A stretch of DNA of 64,000 bases, from NCBI GenBank assembly GCA_963678255.2, contig CAXXTW010000001.1, positions 620,001 to 684,000 of the forward strand, read 5' to 3'. Under the pieces are notes generated by a model. The model saw only the letters and a list, made by a program, of their open reading frames with translations, did no database searches and was not told the origin of the DNA. Of this stretch, positions 43,900-52,947 are shown piece by piece. Numbering within the stretch: the stretch's first letter is position 1; each line of letters opens with the position of its first letter. Source of the DNA: G963678255 sp963678255. Its GTDB lineage: Bacteria; Cloacimonadota; Cloacimonadia; Cloacimonadales; WRIO01. The position numbers and the translations under genes are program-made.

Positions 43900-45330
43900 A
43901 TGAAGAAATCTGATGAACTCAGAAAAAAACTCAGCTATGAAAGAAAAAACTTCTGGACTGATACCACAAAAAACGAGCAAAAAGCCGCTCTTAAATTCGC
44001 TGAAAATTATAAGAAATTCCTCTCTCAATGTAAAACTGAAAGAGAAGTCTTGGAGTTTACTAATGAAGAGCTCAAAGCTAAAAACTTCATTAATCTGGAT
44101 ATCCCCCAAAAAAATAACCAAAATAAACGTGTTTTTAAAATTTTTAGAAACAAAATCATGGCGGTTGCTGTTATTGGAAAAAAACCAATTTCTGAAGGAA
44201 TTAATATTGTTGCTTCACATATTGACGCTCCAAGAGTTGATTTAAAACAAAACCCATTAGATGAAGATCGAACTACCAAACTTGGAATTCTGAAAACTCA
44301 CTACTATGGCGGAATCAAAAAATACCAATGGATGTCCACTCCTTTGGCTCTACATGGTGTCGTTATTAAAGCTGATGGTGAAACTATTCAAATTAATATC
44401 GGAGAAAATGAAAGTGACCCTGTTTTATTAATGCCTGATTTACTTCCTCATTTAGCTCGTAAAGAACAAATGTCAAAAAATATGAGTGAAGCTGTCAATG
44501 CTGGTCATATGAATGTATTATTTAATTCCATACCTTTTTTTGAAGATAAAGAAGAAGTCAAAGAAGCTGTTAAACTTAACGCTTTAGCTTTACTCAATGA
44601 AAAATACGGAATCAAAGAAGATGACTTTTTATCTGCTGAACTCTATCTCGTCCCTGCTGGAAAAGCCAGAGATACAGGAATAGACAAAAGTATGATTGTC
44701 GGTTATGGCCAAGACGACAGAATCTGTGCTTATACTTCTCTTGAAGCTTTACTAGATGTAATGGAAATGGAACCTAATAAAACTTCTGTTATCTATTTCT
44801 TTGATAAAGAAGAAGTTGGATCAGATGGAAATACTGGCGCTTCCTCAATTTTCTTTAAAGATTTTATTGGTGATCTGTTAAAATATAATTCTGAAGATGT
44901 CAGTGATTATAATTTAAGAAAAACTATCATTAAATCTTCAGTTTTATCTGCCGATGTTAATGCTGCCATCAATCCAAATTTCGCAAGTGTTCATGAGTGT
45001 CAAAATGCCGTGCATATGGGCTTTGGCGTAGGGGTCGCTAAATTTACCGGTTCAGGTGGTAAATCTGGCTGTAATGACGCAAATAGCGAATTCATGGCTA
45101 AGGTTCTAAGAGTATTTAGTGAAGAAAAAGTTAACTGGCAAATTGGTGAACTCGGTAAAGTCGATGAAGGTGGCGGTGGCACGATCGCAAAACTTTTGGC
45201 AAACCATGGCTGCGAAGTAATTGATTGCGGACCTGGTTTACTTAGTATGCACTCTCTTTATGAAATCTGCAGTAAAGCTGATTTGTATTCAACTTATAAA
45301 GCTTATAAAGCTTTTTTATTAAAAGCATAA
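43900..45330 (+). CDS. M18-family aminopeptidase
   Basis: A cytoplasmic zinc exopeptidase that removes N-terminal (often acidic) residues. Metal-site motifs are in order: ASHIDAPRVDLK, GQDDRICAYTSLEAL, DKEEVGSDGNTGA, and the C-terminal HSLYEICSKADLYSTYKAYKAFL. At 476 residues it is full length. The ribosome site is AAGGAG; it lies 23 bases after greA. A terminator follows immediately. Confidence 0.92.
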   Translation: MKKSDELRKKLSYERKNFWTDTTKNEQKAALKFAENYKKFLSQCKTEREVLEFTNEELKAKNFINLDIPQKNNQNKRVFKIFRNKIMAVAVIGKKPISEGINIVASHIDAPRVDLKQNPLDEDRTTKLGILKTHYYGGIKKYQWMSTPLALHGVVIKADGETIQINIGENESDPVLLMPDLLPHLARKEQMSKNMSEAVNAGHMNVLFNSIPFFEDKEEVKEAVKLNALALLNEKYGIKEDDFLSAELYLVPAGKARDTGIDKSMIVGYGQDDRICAYTSLEALLDVMEMEPNKTSVIYFFDKEEVGSDGNTGASSIFFKDFIGDLLKYNSEDVSDYNLRKTIIKSSVLSADVNAAINPNFASVHECQNAVHMGFGVGVAKFTGSGGKSGCNDANSEFMAKVLRVFSEEKVNWQIGELGKVDEGGGGTIAKLLANHGCEVIDCGPGLLSMHSLYEICSKADLYSTYKAYKAFLLKA

Positions 45331-45335
45331 TCTTT

Positions 45336-45367
45336 GAAGAGGAGCTTGCTCCTCTTCCATTTTTTTA
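45336..45367 (+). terminator. Terminator of the M18 aminopeptidase gene
   Basis: A perfect 10-bp stem GAAGAGGAGC/GCTCCTCTTC followed by CATTTTTTTT. It overlaps a possible TTG start at 45334 for the next gene and is the reason that start is rejected. Confidence 0.9.
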
Positions 45368-45375
45368 AGGCACTT

Positions 45376-45876
45376 GTGAAATATAGTCTTTTAATTTGTT
45401 TTTGTTTCTTCTGGATAAATGCTTTTACTTTATCCCAAAATGAAGTCGCTGACTCGCTGTATCAAACTATTTCGAAACAGCTCAAACAGGAAAATTGTCT
45501 TTCTGTTTGCTTTCAAGTGCAAGAATCTAATACTAAATATCTTTTATTTATCCTTTCCAAGAATGCACTGAAAGAAAATTATACTGTTTGTTTAAATGCT
45601 GATTCTGCCGATGTCTGCGTTCAAATCGAATCTAATACTTTTGAAACTTATCAAAAAAAGAAGATTTTGTTCTATAATAAAACAAAAAAAATATTTGAAA
45701 ATGAATATATGATAACTTATATTAATATAAAAAAAAATAGACTAATTGCAACGGAATCTCTAACTTATATGGTTAATCCCAACATTGCGCAATCAACTGT
45801 TAAATGGTATGACCCATTTTTAATGATGGCTGTTGTCGGTAGTTTAATCTATCTAATATATTATGGAAATCAATAA
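45376..45876 (+). CDS. Exported or membrane protein of unknown function
   Basis: A 166-residue protein with a signal-peptide-like N-terminus (after the start: KYSLLICFCFFWINAFTLSQ) and a C-terminal membrane segment (PFLMMAVVGSLIYLIYYG). The middle is strand-rich with three cysteines. I place the start at GTG 45376, with AAGG six bases before it. A TTG at 45334 would translate through the terminator hairpin. It lies 11 bases upstream of the bamD-like gene, so an envelope role is likely. No family is recognised. Confidence 0.65.
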   Translation: MKYSLLICFCFFWINAFTLSQNEVADSLYQTISKQLKQENCLSVCFQVQESNTKYLLFILSKNALKENYTVCLNADSADVCVQIESNTFETYQKKKILFYNKTKKIFENEYMITYINIKKNRLIATESLTYMVNPNIAQSTVKWYDPFLMMAVVGSLIYLIYYGNQ

Positions 45877-45887
45877 TCGAGGTTAAA

Positions 45888-46649
45888 ATGAAATTAAGTA
45901 AATTATGGCTTTATGGTGGTTTGTTGATACTCTTATTCTCCACAGCGTGTTCATTAAATAATGATTTAAGTGTCCTTTCTTCTCAAAATAAATGGGAAAC
46001 TGCTCAGAATTATTTTCAAAAAGCTAAATATGAAAAGGCTATCCCATATTACCAACAACTTATTCTTGAAAGAAACTCTGCTTATACTGCTGAATCCCAA
46101 ATGAAAATAGGTGATTGCTATTTTAATATAAAAAAATACAATGACTCAATATTTGAATATCAAGAACTCCTCAGATTGTTTCCTGATTTTAAAGATGCAA
46201 ACAATGCCCAATATAATATCGGGTTAGCTTATTTTAACTTATCGGAAGGTCCTCATTATACCCAGGATGAAACGAATAAATCTATTGATGCTTTTCAAGA
46301 GTTTATCGATAAATATCCTTCAGACCAAAGAAGAAATGAAGCCTATAATTATATTCAAAAATGCCAAAATAAATTGATTGAAAAGAATTACCTTGCTGGT
46401 TATATCTATTATAAAATTGAAGATTATAGCTCTGCACTAATGTATTTTAATGAAATAATTGATCTTGGAAATAAAGATAAACTGGAATTGAAATCTTTAT
46501 ACTACTCAGGTATTATTTATTATGAACGTAAAGAATTAGAACTTCTCTATAATATTCAAACAAAACTTAAAGATAATTTTCCTGATGCAAAAGAAACTAG
46601 AAGAATTATTGAAAAAACGGTAAATCTTGATAAAAAACTAAAAAAATGA
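45888..46649 (+). CDS. bamD: BamD-like TPR outer-membrane lipoprotein
   Basis: A 253-residue lipoprotein (signal ending LLFSTAC, lipidated Cys21). TPR-type helix pairs match the BamD/YfiO pattern (AQNYFQKAKYEKAIPYYQQLI, then DSIFEYQELLRLFPDFKDANNAQYNIGLAYF and DAFQEFIDKYPSDQR). In other bacteria BamD is part of the outer-membrane protein assembly machine. The gene overlaps nadD by four bases. Other TPR lipoproteins look similar, so the symbol is likely but not certain. Confidence 0.82.
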   Translation: MKLSKLWLYGGLLILLFSTACSLNNDLSVLSSQNKWETAQNYFQKAKYEKAIPYYQQLILERNSAYTAESQMKIGDCYFNIKKYNDSIFEYQELLRLFPDFKDANNAQYNIGLAYFNLSEGPHYTQDETNKSIDAFQEFIDKYPSDQRRNEAYNYIQKCQNKLIEKNYLAGYIYYKIEDYSSALMYFNEIIDLGNKDKLELKSLYYSGIIYYERKELELLYNIQTKLKDNFPDAKETRRIIEKTVNLDKKLKK

Positions 46650-47233
46650 TCAACACTGCTCTCTTCGGAGGAACATTTGACCCAATTCATTTGGGTCATT
46701 TAGCAGTAGCGAAATCAATTTGTGAACAAATGCCAATTGATGAATTCTGGTTTGTTCCCTCTGCTCTTCCTCCTCATAAAAATTCTTTTATGTTTTCTTA
46801 TCAAGAACGCTTTGAAATGATAAAAGAATTAATCTCAATGGATTCTCGATGGTTTATTAGTGATCTTGATCAACAAGGAGAAAAAAGAAACTATACTATT
46901 CATCTTATTGAAAGATTTAATAAATTCTTTCCCAATAGAAAATTATACTTTGTTATTGGCGAAGATATTGTTATACAATTGCCGAGTTGGAAAAATTTCG
47001 ATTCATTAATTAATACGATAGATTTCATTGTAATAAATCGTCCTGTGATGAATCCTATTGACCATAAATTACTACCTTTTTTTGATAAATTGCATTTTGT
47101 TAATATGGAACCTATAGATATTTCCTCTACTCAAATCAGACAAAAAATTCAAGATAAACAAGATTTATCCTCTTTAATCCATCAAAAAACTATAAACTAT
47201 ATTCAAAATAAACTCAATTTTAATAATAAATAA
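46646..47233 (+). CDS. nadD: Nicotinate-nucleotide adenylyltransferase
   Basis: Makes the dinucleotide precursor of NAD. The nucleotidyltransferase motif GGTFDPIHLGHL is at 8-19, followed by FVPSALPPHK, and the C-terminal DISSTQIRQKI motif corresponds to the family's second nucleotide-binding block. It has 195 residues. Its stop is 8 bases before the IS66-type element, so the insertion spared the gene but may have separated it from downstream sequence. Confidence 0.94.
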   Translation: MINTALFGGTFDPIHLGHLAVAKSICEQMPIDEFWFVPSALPPHKNSFMFSYQERFEMIKELISMDSRWFISDLDQQGEKRNYTIHLIERFNKFFPNRKLYFVIGEDIVIQLPSWKNFDSLINTIDFIVINRPVMNPIDHKLLPFFDKLHFVNMEPIDISSTQIRQKIQDKQDLSSLIHQKTINYIQNKLNFNNK

Positions 47234-47241
47234 CCTTTAAA

Positions 47242-48876
47242 GTAACTACTCAGGTATTAATATTATCTGGGAGAAAGTTCAGGGATTTTAGACAGAATAT
47301 CAAAGATATTTAATCCTCTTTTTTTAGCAGTATCAATAACGGATCTAATGATACAGTAGTCCTGAACCCCATTTTTAAACTGCCCAGACACTTTAAGTTT
47401 AACTTTAACATTTCTAAGAGCTCTTTCTGAATCATTGTTATCCGGAGGAATGACTGTTTCATAAACACAAGGCAAAATATATCCTCTGATTTTTATCAAA
47501 GATTTCTGAAGAGTAGAGGTTTCTTTAAACTCTTTTTTGCAAATAGTCATCGCCAGTAGAATATTGATTTTATCTTCAAAGTGTTTCATTTCTGGAGAAG
47601 ATCTGTCATAATCTATTGTTTGGATTCGCTTGAATTGAAAAATTTCTTTTACCAGGCTTTTGAAATCAGTAGAAAAAGGATGCTTTTCTCTTTCCTCAAT
47701 ATAAGTTAGATCTCTAAGAATATGAGCCAGACAAATCTGATGATTTAAAGCCTTCGTTTTTAACTGAGCGGAAAATCTGTCCGTAACTAACACAGATTCA
47801 GGCAAACCGTTTTCCCATATTTTTTGAATTGTCTCGTATCCTCTGGTATGAGAATATTCAAGAAACACATTCTTAATGTCTCTCCAAGCCCAAATCCATC
47901 CTTTTTTACCATTGACCTTTACGCTTGTTTCATCAGAACCAACAACTTTCGAGGAGCTCAGATTCTTTTTAATTCTCTCATAGATAACCTTAGATTTATC
48001 AGCAAATTTCCTTAATATGTTTTTCAATGATCCCTGGGAAATTCTTATATTAACAACATCAGACAACAGCTGAGCTGTTCTTTTAAATGGAATACATTGG
48101 TAAACATTCAAATACGAAACGATGGTCTGAATGTTTTCACCGTACTGAACCGGGGCCGTAACATTTTCAGGATATTCAGCCAGATATTTATTATTACAAT
48201 CAGGGCAAATGCATGAATATTGCTGAAATTCTTTGATGAATGCTTGTATAGAAGGGATATCAATCACCTGTCGTTTGGAATTTAATCTAAATTCATCATC
48301 ATTAAAATGATGTCCACAATGACATTGATTTACCTTTAATTCAACAATCTGATCCGGATTTTTTACTTGTAAAAGGGTTTTTCCATTATGACCGGACTGT
48401 CCTCCGCTTTTCTTATTGCTTTTTTCTCTTGTACTTTTATTCTTTCTTGATAAGTCCATCGAAGGAGGTATTGATGAATTGTTACTGTTCTTAGGGTTAT
48501 TTTTCTTTTCGAGAATTTTCATTAAGAAATCAACCTTTTCACTTAAAAGCCTGATTTCTTCTTTGAGTTCAGCTCTTTCTTCTGCAATGCTGATTTTTAA
48601 CCGGCAAATTTCCAGTTTAAGCCTGTCATTTTCAGCTTTAGCTTCATAATATTTACTTTTATAATCCATAAGTACATAATGAATTAATTAACTATATATG
48701 TCAATGTATTTCTTATTAATATTGATAGTTTTTTTTAATATATTGTGTATATTCTAAGTGTTAATATATATTATTGGAAAGGTAAATAATAAGGCATGAT
48801 TATAACAAAAAATGTTTATTAAAAAATAACAAAAATGGTGTTTTTAAAACTTAACGAAGGGTACCTGAGTAGTTAC
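47242..48876. mobile_element. IS66-family insertion sequence, intact, 1635 bp
   Basis: Ends are 15-bp perfect inverted repeats: GTAACTACTCAGGTA at 47242-47256 and its complement at 48862-48876. The element is flanked on both sides by the direct repeat CCTTTAAA (47234-47241 and 48877-48884), an 8-bp target duplication typical of IS66. It carries one full-length transposase and no tnpA or tnpB accessory genes, as in the single-gene (ISBst12-like) branch. Perfect duplications and an unbroken transposase suggest recent insertion. Confidence 0.95.
47263..48669 (-). CDS. IS66-family transposase
   Basis: A 468-residue DDE transposase. An N-terminal coiled coil (residues about 5-55) is followed by a basic SGGQSGHNGK segment, a zinc-binding domain (CHCGHHFNDDE and ICPDCNNK) and the catalytic core. 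DDE candidates are the Asp in VGSDETSV, the Asp in LVTDRFSAQ, and the Glu in NNDSERALRN. The gene starts at ATG 48669 and ends 20 bases inside the left terminal repeat, with no frameshift. Confidence 0.95.
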   Translation of the reverse strand: MDYKSKYYEAKAENDRLKLEICRLKISIAEERAELKEEIRLLSEKVDFLMKILEKKNNPKNSNNSSIPPSMDLSRKNKSTREKSNKKSGGQSGHNGKTLLQVKNPDQIVELKVNQCHCGHHFNDDEFRLNSKRQVIDIPSIQAFIKEFQQYSCICPDCNNKYLAEYPENVTAPVQYGENIQTIVSYLNVYQCIPFKRTAQLLSDVVNIRISQGSLKNILRKFADKSKVIYERIKKNLSSSKVVGSDETSVKVNGKKGWIWAWRDIKNVFLEYSHTRGYETIQKIWENGLPESVLVTDRFSAQLKTKALNHQICLAHILRDLTYIEEREKHPFSTDFKSLVKEIFQFKRIQTIDYDRSSPEMKHFEDKINILLAMTICKKEFKETSTLQKSLIKIRGYILPCVYETVIPPDNNDSERALRNVKVKLKVSGQFKNGVQDYCIIRSVIDTAKKRGLNIFDILSKIPELSPR

Positions 48877-49029
48877 CCTTTAAACATCTATATTTTTATT
48901 AAGACTGTTTATGTTTTAAATGCTTAAGATCTTTTTTAGTTTTATACTTTTAAGGATAAAATATTTTAAAATTTCAAATAAACAATCCATTCGTTTTTTT
49001 CCATTAAAATTAAAAAATTAAATTCATTC

Positions 49030-49058
49030 TTGACAAAGAAAAAAAATATTACTATGAT
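49030..49058 (+). promoter_or_regulatory. Near-consensus promoter of the surface protein
   Basis: TTGACA (49030-49035), 17 bases, TATGAT (49053-49058). The expected leader is about 37 bases and contains the poly-G tract. An in-frame TTG at 49030 would be the -35 box itself, so it cannot be the start. Confidence 0.8.
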
Positions 49059-49090
49059 ATGCTACGGTTTATATGACTTTAACAAAATTA

Positions 49091-49100
49091 GGGGGGGGGG
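49091..49100 (+). promoter_or_regulatory. Run of ten G at the ribosome binding site (possible phase-variation tract)
   Basis: Ten consecutive G lie one base upstream of the ATG at 49102, taking the place of the usual GGAGG. In DNA of about one-third G+C such a run is very unlikely by chance. Slippage in replication would change its length and so the pairing with 16S rRNA. Confidence 0.7.
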
Positions 49101-49101
49101 T

Positions 49102-52100
49102 ATGAAACGTATTATATCAATATTATTCATAATTCTTTTATTAGAGAATTTTGGGTTATATGCACAATCAAACGGAGATTATCGATCTGTTTTTTCAGGA
49201 AATTGGAATGATCCAACAATCTGGCAAATCTATTATATCGATGGGTGGACAGCTACAAATGAATATCCAACCTATTCAAATAATAGTCAAATTACCATAC
49301 AAACGGGTCATGAGGTTATCCTGAATGTTTCCACAACGTTAGATCAACTAATTATCGAAAATAATGCAGTATTGTCTATTCCACAAAATATTGAACTTAA
49401 TCTTAATAATGGAACTGGAGATGATATCGTTTTAAATGGAACAATGAATTGGACAGGAAGCTTAACAATTTGCGGGAATTCTTCTTTACTTATTAATAAT
49501 ACTGGAATTCTTAATATTTTGGGAGATACGGGAAAATCTGTTAGGTATGGAACTGGATATTTTAACAATTATGGAACAATTAATTGGATTGGTAATGGTA
49601 GCTTTTATGGTGGTTCTAAAATCTTCAATAATTATTCAAGTGGAATGATTGATTTTAAATCAGACGCAGGTATCTATAATGATTATGGTGGAGATGGCGT
49701 TTATAGAATTAATAATTCTGGGACAATTCGGAAATCTGCTGGTGTAAACATTACTGATTTAAACTATGTTCAAATTTATAATACTGGAAATATCGAAATC
49801 GAATCAGGAGCTGTGAAAGTTAGTAATTATGGTGAAAGTAATGGAATCATTACAATTAATTCAGGCAAATGTTTTCAGGTAAATGCAAATACTTTCAATT
49901 TACTGGATGATGCTTTAATAAATGGTTCTGGAGAATTTTTAGTTTCAGGAGGCTCATTAAAAGCAGGAGGAACAAATACCGGAGCTGATTTTGGTGCAGA
50001 TGTAAGTTTAAATTTTACCGGTGGAAGTATAGATAACTCGGGGAAAATTAATATTTATGGAACAATGAATTGGTTTGCTGGTACAATAACTCTTAGTACT
50101 CTGAATATCAAAACAGGGGCTACTTTTAATATTGAAGGAGATACTAATAAAAGTTTAAGATATGGAGCCGGATCAATTAATAATAATGGGACAATCATTT
50201 GGACTGGTTCTGGAAATATCTATGGTGGTTCCAAAGTAATCAATAATTATTCTGAGGGAGTTTTTGAAATACATAATGATGCAGGTTTTTATACAGATTC
50301 TGGTGGTGATGGAAAATTTTGCTTTAATAATTATGGATTACTAAAAAAAACAAGTAGCTACTTAACATCAGATTTCAATTTTATAGAATTGAATAATTAT
50401 GGAAGTGTTCAAGTGGAATCAGGAATCTTAAAACTTAATAATGGAGGATCTTATACAGGATCAATAACAGTAAACACCGATGCTGTTTTAAACTTTAGCG
50501 GAGGCAATCATTCTATTATGGATGATGCTACTTTTAATGGAGATGGTATTTATCTATTGAGCAATGGATCTCTAAATGGAATAGGAACCTTATCAGGGGG
50601 CACTTTTAATCAAAATTCAACTCTGAATATGACCGGAGGGAATATTAGTAACAGTGGAAAAATTAACATTAATGGCACCATGAATTGGTCAGCTGGAACC
50701 ATTTCAATTGTAAATTTAACTATTGGCTCTACTGGGAATCTAAACATTATTGGTGATTCACAGAAAATCTATAGATATGGAGCTGGTTCTCTTAATAATT
50801 ATGGAGTTATAAATTGGAGTGGAAATGGTAATATCGTTGGGGGGTCAAAAACTTTCAACAATATGGAAAGCGGAATATTTAACATACAAAATGATAGTTC
50901 TATAAATTCTGATTTTGGTGGCGATGGTCTTTATACTTTTAACAACTACGGACTTTTAAAAAAATCAGAAGGTAGTGGTTATTCCTTTTTTAATTATGTT
51001 AGGCTTAATAACTCAGGAACACTTCAGGTGTTATCTGGAGCTTTTAGCATTGTTTCCTCAGGACAATTGAATAACTTTTCTTCAAATATGCTGTCTCAAG
51101 GTACCTTTGATATTCATACAACATTCAAATTTAATAATGCTAATATTGTTACAAATAATGCAAATATAATCCTTAATGGAAGCGAATCTCAAATTCTGGA
51201 TCAAAATGATAATAATGCTTTACTAAGTCTCTCCACTATAAGCTCTGCTGGAACTCTTGAACTAAAGAATGGAAGAAATTTCGTATCAAATGCCTCAAAT
51301 ATTAATGTTAATGGTGTATTAAACTGTGGAAATAATATTTTTAGTAATAATGGAAATTTTTATCTTAATGATAATGCTTCATTAATAATTGGTCATTCAA
51401 ATGGAATTTCATTAAATGAATTAACTGGAAATATTCAAAGTAGTGGCTCTCGTGTTTTTTCTCAAAATGCATCTTATAAGTATAACGGATCAGTATCTCA
51501 AATCTGTGGGAATGGTCTTCCTGCTCAAGTTAAAGACTTTGAACTCAGCAATGCAGCAGGGCTTACACTTTCATCAAATTTAATAATTAAATCTCAATTT
51601 AATTTATTAGATGGAATTATTCATACAAATCAGTTTAAGATTATACTTGGCATTGCAGAAAGTGAAAAAGGTGTTTTAAACAAGGGCAATGGCTGGATTA
51701 ATGGAATATTTGGGAGATGGATCAATAATGAAGAAACGAATCCAATTCTTTTCCCCATTGGTAATATGCAGTATTACAGACCTTTAACAATTGTATTTAC
51801 AGAACCTGTAACACATTCAGGGATTGTCATTTCTGATTTTGTATCCTCAAATCCAGGCTTAGAAGGTTTACCTCTTGATGATAATAGTTGGATGATAAAT
51901 AATATTGCTCCTGAAGGTTATTGGTTAACTCAAACAGATGAAGGACTTACTGGAGGAATTTATAATTTGTTTCTTACAGCAAAAGGGTTTAATGGTCTTG
52001 GTAATGTTGAAACTCTTCGAATTTTAAAAAGAAACAGTATCGATGAAGACTGGACGTTGTCTGGTATTCATGAGAATGGAAGCGGCTCAGCTTCAGAACC

Positions 52101-52779
52101 AGTAGTAAAAAGAAATGATTTGACCTCTTTTTCTCATTTTGCTATTGGATCAGGTAATGATTCAACTCTCCCAGTTACTCTGTCTTCCTTTAATACTATT
52201 TGTTCTTCAATTGAATATGTTAATATCCAATGGATCACTCAATCAGAAAGTAATCTGTTGGGATATCACATATACAGAAATGATACAAATTTACTAAATA
52301 ATGCGCAAAGAATAACCAATTCACTTGTTCAAGCTAAAAATCAATCCAATGAAAATACCTATACTTTTAAAGATTCAGAAATAGAAAAGAATCAAGAGTA
52401 TTATTATTGGTTGCAATCAATTGAAAACAATGGTAGTTTTGAATTCTTTGGTCCTTCCAGAATAATTACTCTTGATGACCCCGATATTCCTGAATATCCT
52501 ATCTATTCTGAGTTATTAAATGTATATCCTAATCCTGTAAGTCATTTATCTTCCGTTATAATTAAAGTTAAAATTAAAGAAGATGAGAGTGCCTCTCTTA
52601 GCATTTATAATATCAAGGGACAACTCATTAAATCTTTTCTTTCAATAAACCCAGGTATTCATCAAATAACATGGGATGGACGTGATAATAATAAAAAGCA
52701 TTGTTCCAGTGGTATTTATTTCTATAAATTAGTAAGTCCCACCTACTCAATGACTAAAAAAATGTTAGTTATAGAATAA
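49102..52779 (+). CDS. Repeat-rich secreted surface protein with C-terminal sorting domain
   Basis: A 1225-residue exported protein with a signal peptide ending LYAQ. Three long repeats of about 206 residues start near residues 112, 319 and 524. Each contains GTMNW, RYGxG, GGSKxxNN and GGDG blocks, indicating a beta-helix or similar repeat fold rich in Asn and Gly. It is followed by a 'PIGNMQYYRPLTI' module, a fibronectin-like module (VNIQWITQSESNLLGYHIYR) and a FlgD-type C-terminal domain (LNVYPNPVSHL to SSGIYFYKLV). Adhesion is the likely role. Start, promoter and poly-G tract are consistent with one another. It stands alone, with its own terminator. Confidence 0.87.
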   Translation: MKRIISILFIILLLENFGLYAQSNGDYRSVFSGNWNDPTIWQIYYIDGWTATNEYPTYSNNSQITIQTGHEVILNVSTTLDQLIIENNAVLSIPQNIELNLNNGTGDDIVLNGTMNWTGSLTICGNSSLLINNTGILNILGDTGKSVRYGTGYFNNYGTINWIGNGSFYGGSKIFNNYSSGMIDFKSDAGIYNDYGGDGVYRINNSGTIRKSAGVNITDLNYVQIYNTGNIEIESGAVKVSNYGESNGIITINSGKCFQVNANTFNLLDDALINGSGEFLVSGGSLKAGGTNTGADFGADVSLNFTGGSIDNSGKINIYGTMNWFAGTITLSTLNIKTGATFNIEGDTNKSLRYGAGSINNNGTIIWTGSGNIYGGSKVINNYSEGVFEIHNDAGFYTDSGGDGKFCFNNYGLLKKTSSYLTSDFNFIELNNYGSVQVESGILKLNNGGSYTGSITVNTDAVLNFSGGNHSIMDDATFNGDGIYLLSNGSLNGIGTLSGGTFNQNSTLNMTGGNISNSGKININGTMNWSAGTISIVNLTIGSTGNLNIIGDSQKIYRYGAGSLNNYGVINWSGNGNIVGGSKTFNNMESGIFNIQNDSSINSDFGGDGLYTFNNYGLLKKSEGSGYSFFNYVRLNNSGTLQVLSGAFSIVSSGQLNNFSSNMLSQGTFDIHTTFKFNNANIVTNNANIILNGSESQILDQNDNNALLSLSTISSAGTLELKNGRNFVSNASNINVNGVLNCGNNIFSNNGNFYLNDNASLIIGHSNGISLNELTGNIQSSGSRVFSQNASYKYNGSVSQICGNGLPAQVKDFELSNAAGLTLSSNLIIKSQFNLLDGIIHTNQFKIILGIAESEKGVLNKGNGWINGIFGRWINNEETNPILFPIGNMQYYRPLTIVFTEPVTHSGIVISDFVSSNPGLEGLPLDDNSWMINNIAPEGYWLTQTDEGLTGGIYNLFLTAKGFNGLGNVETLRILKRNSIDEDWTLSGIHENGSGSASEPVVKRNDLTSFSHFAIGSGNDSTLPVTLSSFNTICSSIEYVNIQWITQSESNLLGYHIYRNDTNLLNNAQRITNSLVQAKNQSNENTYTFKDSEIEKNQEYYYWLQSIENNGSFEFFGPSRIITLDDPDIPEYPIYSELLNVYPNPVSHLSSVIIKVKIKEDESASLSIYNIKGQLIKSFLSINPGIHQITWDGRDNNKKHCSSGIYFYKLVSPTYSMTKKMLVIE

Positions 52780-52792
52780 TTTTTGAAAACTG

Positions 52793-52830
52793 AAAGGAAG
52801 GTATTGAATAATACCTTCCTTTATTTTTTT
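52793..52830 (+). terminator. Terminator of the surface protein
   Basis: A perfect 13-bp stem AAAGGAAGGTATT with its complement, loop GAAT, then a run of T. Confidence 0.93.
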
Positions 52831-52900
52831 AACTTTACTATAAACAATATCTCCTTTTTCGAATACTTTAATAAAAAAAGAGAGAAATAAAAGATAGTTA

Positions 52901-52929
52901 TTGACAAATTTATTCTTTTAATTTAATTA
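52901..52929 (+). promoter_or_regulatory. Promoter of the TetR-aminotransferase unit
   Basis: TTGACA (52901-52906), 17 bases, TAATTA (52924-52929). The operator palindrome begins two bases downstream. Confidence 0.65.
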
Positions 52930-52930
52930 G

Positions 52931-52944
52931 AGAACAGGGGTTCT
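52931..52944. promoter_or_regulatory. Palindrome AGAAC-N4-GTTCT, copy 1, candidate TetR operator
   Basis: AGAAC AGGG GTTCT lies just past the -10 box, and its AGGGG is also the ribosome site of the tetR gene, so a bound repressor would block both. Confidence 0.6.
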
Positions 52945-52947
52945 TTA

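Larger units (their letters stand above)
48877..49101. other. Leader of the 49.1 kb surface protein
   Basis: Begins with the 8-bp target duplication, then AT-rich DNA, a near-consensus promoter and a run of ten G directly before the ATG. No other feature was seen. Confidence 0.6.

Noticed and set aside
45334..45375. A TTG start for the gene at 45376 that would add 14 residues
   Set aside because: It lies inside a perfect 10-bp terminator hairpin followed by T; a GTG with AAGG upstream at 45376 gives a normal signal peptide.
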